This document shows positions 56,914 to 64,000 of a stretch of DNA of 64,000 bases, one piece after another. The position numbers were made by a program, and so were the translations under genes. Location: contig KV908518.1 of assembly GCA_002005505.1 (NCBI GenBank), forward strand, positions 65,001 to 129,000, in the 5' to 3' direction. Below the pieces are notes generated by a model. That model had not been told where the DNA came from and did not search any database. It saw only the letters and a program-made list of their open reading frames with translations. Source of the DNA: Botryococcus braunii. Lineage: Eukaryota; Chlorophyta; Trebouxiophyceae. How positions within the stretch are numbered: the stretch's first letter is position 1; every line of letters starts with the position of its first letter.

Positions 56914-59176
56914 TGAACTGGAGTGTGACCGTGTACATTGGTGACCATCCGATTGATTTAAACTGACAATGTGTGTATTTGGCGTAGCCATAAAAGTGAT
57001 TAGTAAACGACCCTCAATCGGACTTGTACAGCTTTTATTATGGCTCTTATTTGACGTTTCATAAAGTCGTGGAAAAATGGCGCTTGTCTTTACCCTTTTG
57101 TACCTGGACTGGGGTATTTGTCCCTGATTTAGGTCCTAAGGGCAAAATTGTGTATTCCGGTGCTTTCATTCGAAGCAACGGTTGGAATTGAATGTTCGCG
57201 GAGACTTTGGTACTCGGTAGGTGCCATGCAGCTCGGCACGAAGAACTTTGACTTTTAGCCGTCCGCTGATCGATGTGTTGGCAGTGTTTTAGCCGCCCTT
57301 GATCATGTGAGGGCATGTGTTAATACGGCTTGGGAAGCTGTACGTATTACTAGAGGGGAGTGTATATTAGGGGCTCAGCCTCCGGCCCACAAGTAACAGT
57401 ATAATTCGGAAAGTTGCGTGTAAAGCATAGCGCCCCAACTCCGTGTCTGTCCGCGGCCCCCGGCGATTTAGGGATGTTGATTGTTTGACCTGTTATTTGA
57501 ACTGTATTTGAGACACTTTACTTGCAGTGTTATTGTGTTTTGTGACACTACTAACTTGCCGGGTTAGGCCGGACGATCGTACGAGTAACAGTACTTGATT
57601 TGCAAGGTAACACGTGAATTTGTATTAATTGTGAAAGGATATTGATATAATTGACCTGCCATAGTGATAGACCTGCGTGAACAATAAAATAGCAAAGTAG
57701 TTTAGGCCGAGAAACTACCCTGTCCGTAAAACTTCTTCATAACACTTCGGAAACAACCCGCGCACCCCTTGAAATTAACCAAGAACTTTAAGCAACTCAC
57801 ATTCTAGGCACCCGTACGAAATGAGCAATATCTGAAAAGTAAGTAAGGAGCCAGAACGACGCCGCCGGACTACCGATCCCACACCCACGTAGACACTAAA
57901 GGAATTACAACAGGAAGAAAATCCACACCCCAGAGATCGAAACACCTTTAAGAATACGTATAGTACAAAGAAAACCTCACGATTACTAGGCACCGAATGA
58001 GTCCAGCCCCACCAGTCAGAGCCGTGCTAGCCTAACCGTGATCGAAGCCATCCTCCGGATATCGTCCGAAAGACCGGTCGCAAGACCGTGAGTAATCCGG
58101 TAAGTCCCTCCTAAGTGCTAGGTCCCGGGGCCTCACAAACCCGGGTGGCGATCCGACCAATCGATTCGAACCTACATTTATAACCCCGCAGCCCGACTGA
58201 ATCTCGCTAACTAACCGAAAAATTTTGTGGGGGTACCGTTGGGCACGGAACCCTGTATGGCTGCACCGTCCAGGGAGTTTTAGCGCGTTAACTTTGTTAA
58301 CCCTAGGCTCTCCGAATCTGGTCCTTCTGCGCAGAAGTTTGCCGTGTTTCTTGTACAAAGTTGTACCGTAACTTGAATCAGTTGAGCTTTGTCTGCATAT
58401 AGGGCTGGGTATACCCCTTTAGGAGGGGCTTGAATACATTCCGTTTGTCGCAGGAGTTGACAGCAGAAGCATCAGCATCAACCGTTTGAAGCGAAACCAT
58501 ACTTTTGGAAAGTTCAGTTTATAGCACATCATCGTCTGTACTGCACGGTTAGTTGAGACAATTTGATTGATTGCAGCACTTGATTTCTGTTTGTGTGAAT
58601 TTTATCAACAGTAAAGACCTTAATTTCATAGCCGCGATTGCTTGATTGTTTGGTTATCGAAATCTTTGCAGCCCCAAAGACCGCGGTAGTTGGATACGCA
58701 TCAGGAAGAATATATATTTGATCGATCTAAGAAATTGTAGTAGCAGTTGTTGTAGTATTTAAAGATCATTCACAGTACCTTTGTAAGGATTGCCTTTATC
58801 TTCTGGAAGTCCAAGGTTGATAGTGAGACCTTGTTTAGGTTGAAGATACTGCAACCTTAGTAATACGATTCGTTAATTTTATAACTGCAGTGAATGTAAC
58901 AAGCAGAAAGAAACCTTGTAATACCAAATTTACAATAGACTAGCATTGCACGATTGCAATTGGGTTCACGGGATGCCCCTTTAGGAGGGGTCTGATTACA
59001 CTCCGTTTGTTGAACAAACACCCCTGCAGCCAGCTTAAACAGCAGAATCAGCAATACAGTTAGTAGCAGTACCAGCCATATCTGACATTAATTTGTGTCG
59101 TGAACACACGAGCGTAATCTCTAATAGTGTGTTAGGCCATCTAGAGCGCAAGGCCTTGTTTGATTAAACAACTAGA
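56914..59176 (+). other. Element J 5' LTR and leader (boundaries unresolved)
   Basis: About 2.3 kb without a convincing gene; the short open frames on the - strand look accidental. The hairpin CCCCTTTAGGAGGGG occurs twice (58414-58428 and 58976-58990), each followed by similar sequence (a C/TTGA-TTACA or TGAATACA motif, CCGTTTGT, then CAGCAGAA and ATCAGCA). So a unit is repeated about 562 bp apart. A TGG-led primer site such as TTGGATACGC near 58687 is possible but unproven. No TGGTATCGGCG site is seen. Confidence 0.5.
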
Positions 59177-62100
59177 ATGGCAGACGTACAAACTCCTGTT
59201 CGTTTAGAATTTTTCTATGGAAAGCCCACAGAAGACTCTTTTCAGTGGCTTGAGTCCTTTGAGTTGTTTATTGAGATCAACCATGTTGTGGGCGATCGAG
59301 TTTTACGATTTGTCAAACACGCAATGCGTGAAGATGCATATTCCTGGTTTCGTGCAAATCAAGATGACTTTAATGACTGGGATGAATGCAAGGAGGCTTT
59401 TCTCGAAAGATTTGGCCTCGACGAGGACACCCTTATGGTGAAACTAGACACATGCACACAACAATCCAATGAGACTGTTAGGAGTTATGCTGACAGATTT
59501 AGGAAATTAGTGGGTTACTTGCAGAACTCTCTGCCACCCAGAATGATAACACAGCTATTTGTTAAAGGTCTAGTACCACATCTACGTGAGAGGGTTCAAA
59601 TGACCTACCCCGGCAAAGGAGCGTTAGCCGACATTATAAAATTGGCAGCTGATTATGAACAAACATTCGGACACGCGCCTTTAGGGGGCATGTATTCAAA
59701 CCAGACCATAGAAGTGCCGGTGCGCGAGAGGATTGAGCAATGGAATCGCCGCGCCGATGACAATGTGGATCAGCGTGCAGCACGCCCGCCGCCGCAGCAA
59801 AATCAGAGAGAGAACAATAGAGACAACAGAAATTGGCAGCGTCAGCGAGACTTTCCGGAGCGACGCAACCAGCAGCCAGCAGTACCGCCTAGACAGATTG
59901 CTCCAATCAACCCACCAAGGGAGGCACCTGCGCCAACCCCAATTAATGACATTGACACCCTCACAAGGGAGATGGAGAGACTACGAATTCAAATCGCAGA
60001 ACTACAGCGACAGCCCACAGCCAACTTCACCAAGTTTGTGGAGCATGAACAGCAACCCGAGCAACCGCCCCCGGAGCACGCCACAATAATGTATGATGGA
60101 TTTACGGATCCTTTTCCCGTGTATCCTATATATGCCACTAAGAGGCCAGCAGAAAGTCCACCTGAAGCAAACCAACCGCTGCTTCGGCGCCGCCCCAACA
60201 ACCTGGAGGACACTACAGTTGACCCAAGAAACATACCAAGGCCTGCCGCCCCTCGGCCTGCACCAGCTCAGAGACAACCAGTAGAACCTACAACACCAGC
60301 AGCACCCCCGCCTGCACCTGCAAGGGAGCCAGCAGCGCGTCCACACGTGGACCTTGGAGGATTGCCTCCCCTACCTAATGCCGCACGTCCCGCCGCCTAC
60401 AGGAGACCAGTGGCCATCGCACCAGCTACGGCAGAACCCATTCAGCAGATTAAAGGGCTTCCCATGAAGCTCACCGTACAAACCTACCTGAACCACATCA
60501 GCGAGGAGGAGTTCAACAAGTCAATCAAGGAGCTAAAGGAGTCCCGTGAGGAATTTCTGCGTAACAGACAGCGAGACCCGCCGCCAGCGAGAGCTACCAT
60601 TGCGGAAGTTATCTACGTTTCTGGAGGGACCACCTCAACTAGCAGGACTGACAACGAGGAGTCACCTTCAACGCAAATGCCACAATCAAACCTGCAAAGG
60701 AATCCGGTGAACACCACTGTTGCCACCGTACCTATAATCATTAATGACTTAGTATTTGAGGATGGCATCATTGATACTGGTGCCACAAACACAATGATTT
60801 CACAACCAGCCGCACGACAGTTAAATTTAATTGATCAGATTGAGCCTTCACGTCTTAGATACTCGTGTGCAGATGGGAAAATGTCCACTCCTTGGGGCAT
60901 TATTCGCAAGCTCCCTGTAGGAGTTGAGGGCTTAGTAATACCAATTGACGTATTTGTTAGTGGAGCGACTTCTTATGATGTACTTCTTGGAACAGATTGG
61001 CTTACTCAGGCTCACGCCGAGATAAGCTTCGCCAAGCAAGAGATGTCTTTTCGAATAGAACCACAAATTATGGGGAGAGTTCCCATGACTGTCATGCCTG
61101 CCAGTAAAAGCAGCAACCGATATTGCGTCGCGAGAGTCCCAGGAATAGATTTCGATGGTCCCGCGGGTCATCCCGCCGACCCAGGGGTACCTGGGGTACC
61201 CGGCCTACTAGACGAAATTATAAACATTGAGAACGATCTGTCAGAAGAATCCCAGGAAGAAACAGACCTTTATTCCGGGAGTGAGGGAGAAATTCCTAGT
61301 ACTGAACCCTCCGAGGAGGAGGAAGAGTATTCGGAGGAGCATGAGGCTTTCTCTTCCGAAAGTGAGATTGAGATTTACAATGCGACAGTAAGCAACGAGG
61401 GTCGAGAGCTTGAGTTAGCAGCCCATCCTTACATGACTGAAGATTGGATGTTGGAAACTAATGTTTTTAGAGAAATTGAAACACAGTGGGGTCCTTTTGA
61501 CCTCGACGCATGTTGTGATCTCCAAGGTCACAACTCTCAGTTACCTTTGTATTGGTCCGCTGAGGACGATTGTTTACAGCAGAGCTGGACCCATTTGAGT
61601 ATATATTGCAACCCACCTTTTTCGATAATTGACAGAGTTGTGAATCACTGCCTCGCGTGTTTCACCAGTAGTCCCTTTACCACTAGTGCAGTACTTGTGC
61701 TACCATGGTGGCCTTCTGCCCCTTGGTTTCCTACAGTAATGGAGCAATTTGAGATCATCAAACAATACCCTCCTGGTGTGCAGCTTTTCACAGCCCCGGG
61801 AGAGGACCCTGCAGGTCCGCGACGTCGTTATGGCCCTACCAGATGGCCTGTCATAATTGTTCGTGTCCCCACCTCCCTTATAAAGGAAGATCCTGGTATG
61901 CAGAAGTTGAGAGAGATAACAAATACTGAAAAGATGAAACAGGACCCCGATCCCATGTTAAAAATCACCACCGGGATGCGAAAATTGGGTCCTAAGAGAG
62001 AAGAAGAGATTGAGAGATTATTACAGGAGTACAAGGACGTATTTACCCCAGGTATAGTACAGGAAAGAACCACCTTAATGCACCACCGCATAGACACTGG

Positions 62101-62923
62101 GGATGCGGTCCCCATCAAAACACGCCCTTATCGCTTGTCCCGTTCGGAGGATCAGGTGATCGAGGAAGAAGTTCACAAAATGCTAGAGGCTGGAGTGATA
62201 GTGCCTTCCAACTCTCCTTGGTCTAGTTCGCCTGTGTTAGTAGGCAAGCCGGATGGCTCTGTCCGGTTTTGTATTGACTACCGTCCATTAAATGCAGTTA
62301 CCAGACGTGACAATTACCCCATGCCTAGGATAGATGAGACCCTAGATTCCTTAGGTCAGGGGGTGGAATACTTGAGTAAGATTGATTGCAAGTCAGCCTT
62401 CTGGTTGATACCAGTACCCCCAGAGGACCGTGCAAAAACCGCTTTTACTACCAAAGAAGGTTTATTCGAGTTTGTATCAATGCCGTTCGGCTTGCGTAAC
62501 GCCCCGGCTACGCTACAGAGATTTGTTAACACTCTGTTGCAAGACTTAATAGGAAAGTGTTGTGTCATTTATCTAGATGACTGTTTGATATACAGCCGCA
62601 CATTTGAGGACCACCTCACACATCTGAAATTAGTGCTTGAACGCTTCCGTGCGGTGGGCTTTAGAGCCAACCCAGCCAAGTGTGAGTTATGTTGCAGTGA
62701 AGTGTTGTACTTAGGATACATTATCACGCCCCAAGGCATAAAGCCCAACCCTTCCAAGGTTGAGGCAGTTCTTAACGCAGCACCGCCGACGAACGTGACC
62801 GAAGTCAGGTCCTTTTTGGGACTTGCAAACTACTACCGGAGATTTCTGCACAACATGGCCGCCATATCTGCCCCTTTGACGCGGCTCACGAAAAAGGGGG
62901 TTGTTTTCAACTGGACCACTGAC
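59177..62923 (+). CDS. Element J gag-pol with Dam-like methyltransferase domain, 3'-truncated
   Basis: About 1249 codons before K interrupts it; the frame runs on to 62965 in K's LTR. Residues about 1-170 are a Retrotrans_gag capsid domain (FFYGKPTEDSFQWLESF, SYADRFRKLVGYL). The next 350 residues are Arg/Pro/Gln-rich, with no zinc knuckle and no Cys that I can see. Protease: IDTGATNTMI (DTGA at 533-536) and YDVLLGTDWL. Then an acidic Ser/Glu linker, and at about 755-870 a domain resembling phage-type and DIRS N6-adenine methyltransferases: GPFDLDACC (FDLD 774-777), NPPF (812-815), LPWWPSAPWF (842-851). Reverse transcriptase follows (FCIDYRPLNAVT, FGLRNAPATLQ, YLDD 1132-1135). RNase H and integrase are lost beyond K. 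Gag, protease and reverse transcriptase are sure; the methyltransferase is a motif-based call. Confidence 0.85.
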
Positions 62924-63260
62924 TGTTGTGTTTGGTATCAGTACAGAACGGAATCCGAAGATTAAAGTTGGAATTAGTGAGCTAGACGGCTCCCTGCCGT
63001 CCCAAGGCCTTCGGCCTTGGCGTCCTTTGGGATCCTTTAGGACAGGCGTCCAGTAGGATCCTACTTACGGGATCCTTTGGACTAGTCCGATAACCCCTCC
63101 TGAGTTTCAGGACATGCACGCCAGCTGTCCGCCAGCTGGAGAGATGCTTCAAGACTAGGCCATGGCCACGTCAGCCTTGGATTCGCTGATCGATCGCACC
63201 CTCGAGATCGTGGTTCCCAAATCGGGTACCCACAATCTCGCTGGTACCCACAGCACAACA
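62924..63260 (-). repeat. Element K 3' LTR
   Basis: 337 bp, TGTTGTGTTTGG...GCACAACA, homologous to E's 329-bp LTR but diverged (shared TGTTGTG start, CCTTTGGGATCC, AGGACATGC, GGTACCCAC and GCACAACA end). The next bases TCCCTCCCCACTTAAG are the polypurine tract complement. Confidence 0.88.
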
Positions 63261-63824
63261 TCCCTCCCCACTTAAGCAGTTGCCCTCCTGGCAACTCCAG
63301 TGGCACCTACTGGCGGTGGGAGACCACCAGAGACCAACCCAACGGTCGCACCGTTGTCAGCGTATCCCGTACGCTCGATCTCGCCATGAGACCTAGCCTT
63401 CCCAAAGGCTAACGCATTGCTTGCTACCTGCCATTGACAGCCACAAGCCCCCCAATGCACAAGAACCCAGATTAATGCCCAAGAAACTGGAGACTCTGCT
63501 CCAGCCACAGTGGCCAAGCCGAATGATGGTGGGTCAGGCGCTAGGAGCGAGGCGGCCAGCATGACCCTGATTTCAGGCGGTACTATACCTCCGTTAATGC
63601 CCCCAGCACACATTCGCAAGACCGGTCCAGCCCACGAGCGAGACAACGCAAAGGCTTTTCTAGGGCGTCGCAGGGCGTCCCCCGCGTTGGGACGCCAGGC
63701 TACAAGAGCACCCCGCAATTGCCGGACAAGTGGGTATGGGTATACAAACTACACACTTGCAATCTGACACCCGCATTTCGTTCATTCTCACAGTGTTCAT
63801 CGTTTGACAGGCATGACACACTGT
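63261..63824 (-). other. Element K 3' untranslated region with stem-loops
   Basis: About 560 bases without a gene; short frames on both strands look accidental. Hairpins are GTTGCC-CTCCT-GGCAAC (63279-63295), CAACGGT-CGC-ACCGTTG (63340-63356), AGCGTA/TACGCT (about 63359-63375) and TAGCCTT/AAGGCTA (near 63393-63410). The first two also occur in E, in the same order and at similar distances from the LTR. Confidence 0.65.
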
Positions 63825-64000
63825 CTACCGTTGAGGTTTGGATTTTGCACGCACAGGTTTTCTACCCCTGCTCTGCGTATGGGCTCTTGGCTGACCCCAA
63901 TATTCATTCACCAAATCCTCGCAATGCTCGAGAAGGGCTTCAGCTGGCTCCCAGCTATTGTGCTCTTGTGAGTATCCTTTCCAATGGACAAGGAACTCCA
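63825..64000 (-). CDS. Element K pol C-terminus with chromodomain, partial
   Basis: Coding sequence enters at the window edge and stops at TAG 63825-63827. The readable part (EFLVHWKGYSQEHNSWEP, then ALLEHCEDLVNEYWG) is the second half of a chromodomain, aligning with E's EFLVAWKGFAQEHNSWEP. It ends in a basic tail. Chromodomains at the integrase end of Gypsy elements bind modified histones and steer integration. Nothing in the visible part is broken. Confidence 0.85.
   Translation of the reverse strand, partial: EFLVHWKGYSQEHNSWEPAEALLEHCEDLVNEYWGQPRAHTQSRGRKPVRAKSKPQR

Larger units (their letters stand above)
56914..62923 (+). mobile_element. Gypsy element J with a Dam-like domain, cut by K
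   Basis: Ty3/Gypsy element on the + strand. The protein-coding part is a single open frame from 59177 that breaks at K's LTR (62924). The left limit is the point where G homology stops, with a TG at 56914. A 5' LTR must lie within 56914-59176, but without a 3' LTR its ends cannot be fixed. The intact frame suggests J was young when K entered it. Confidence 0.75.
62924..64000 (-). mobile_element. Chromovirus K, 3' end only
   Basis: Gypsy element on the - strand related to E. It has a 3' LTR, polypurine tract, 3' untranslated region and the last part of pol with a chromodomain. It cuts J's reverse transcriptase/RNase H connection after CTGAC (62919-62923), the probable target duplication. The rest is outside the window. 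Confidence 0.88.

Noticed and set aside
57775..58358. Small genes on the - strand in the leader of J
   Set aside because: Short, without domains or homologues in the window, and in a region that must contain an LTR and leader.
61420..61880. Bacterial or phage contamination as the source of the Dam-like segment
   Set aside because: It lies within one frame with Gypsy protease before it and reverse transcriptase after it, without a junction.

Overview
This is eukaryotic DNA made almost entirely of LTR retrotransposons. I see no host gene, rRNA, complete tRNA gene, CRISPR array or bacterial operon. Eleven copies can be followed: seven Ty1/Copia copies in five families (A, B, C three times, F, I) and five Ty3/Gypsy copies (D, E, G, J, K), inserted into one another in both orientations. 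Retroelement content this dense, with Copia and chromodomain-type Gypsy elements together, suggests a repeat-rich algal or plant-like nuclear genome. The species cannot be read from the sequence.

Layout. Copia element A (+ strand) starts left of the window and ends at 43774. Its pol is split after base 2491 by Copia element B (- strand, 2492-40850, target duplication GCCAC) and resumes at 40856. B is itself split three times. Its 3' LTR holds a tandem array of Copia family C (2605-23050, duplication AACTG) with four LTRs and three internal regions. Its integrase region holds Gypsy element D (26275-31444, duplication CTCCT). Its 5' LTR holds chromodomain Gypsy element E (34366-40374, duplication AAGTA). 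A in turn sits in the LTR of an older Copia element I, whose 3' part lies at 43780-45660. To the right, Gypsy element G (45780-56910) is interrupted by Copia element F (48618-55928) and has lost its 3' half. Gypsy element J (about 56914-62923) follows and is cut by chromovirus K (62924 to beyond the window).

How they work. Copia elements are ordered gag, protease, integrase, reverse transcriptase, RNase H. Families C and F also carry a small conserved ORF (ORF0) before gag. Copia primer-binding sites match the anticodon arm of initiator tRNA-Met, pointing to half-tRNA priming. Gypsy elements D, E and G use a 3'-CCA-type site, TGGTATCGGCG. Most copies carry stops or frameshifts; many lie in homopolymers and may be assembly errors. 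The longest open frame is J (59177 onward), running from gag through reverse transcriptase.

Best leads: a Dam-like adenine methyltransferase domain between protease and reverse transcriptase of J; ORF0; and an internal direct duplication of about 140 bp inside the LTRs of families A, B, C and F, whose two units evolve in concert and end in CAG|GT and CAG|G(A/G), like a splice donor and acceptor.
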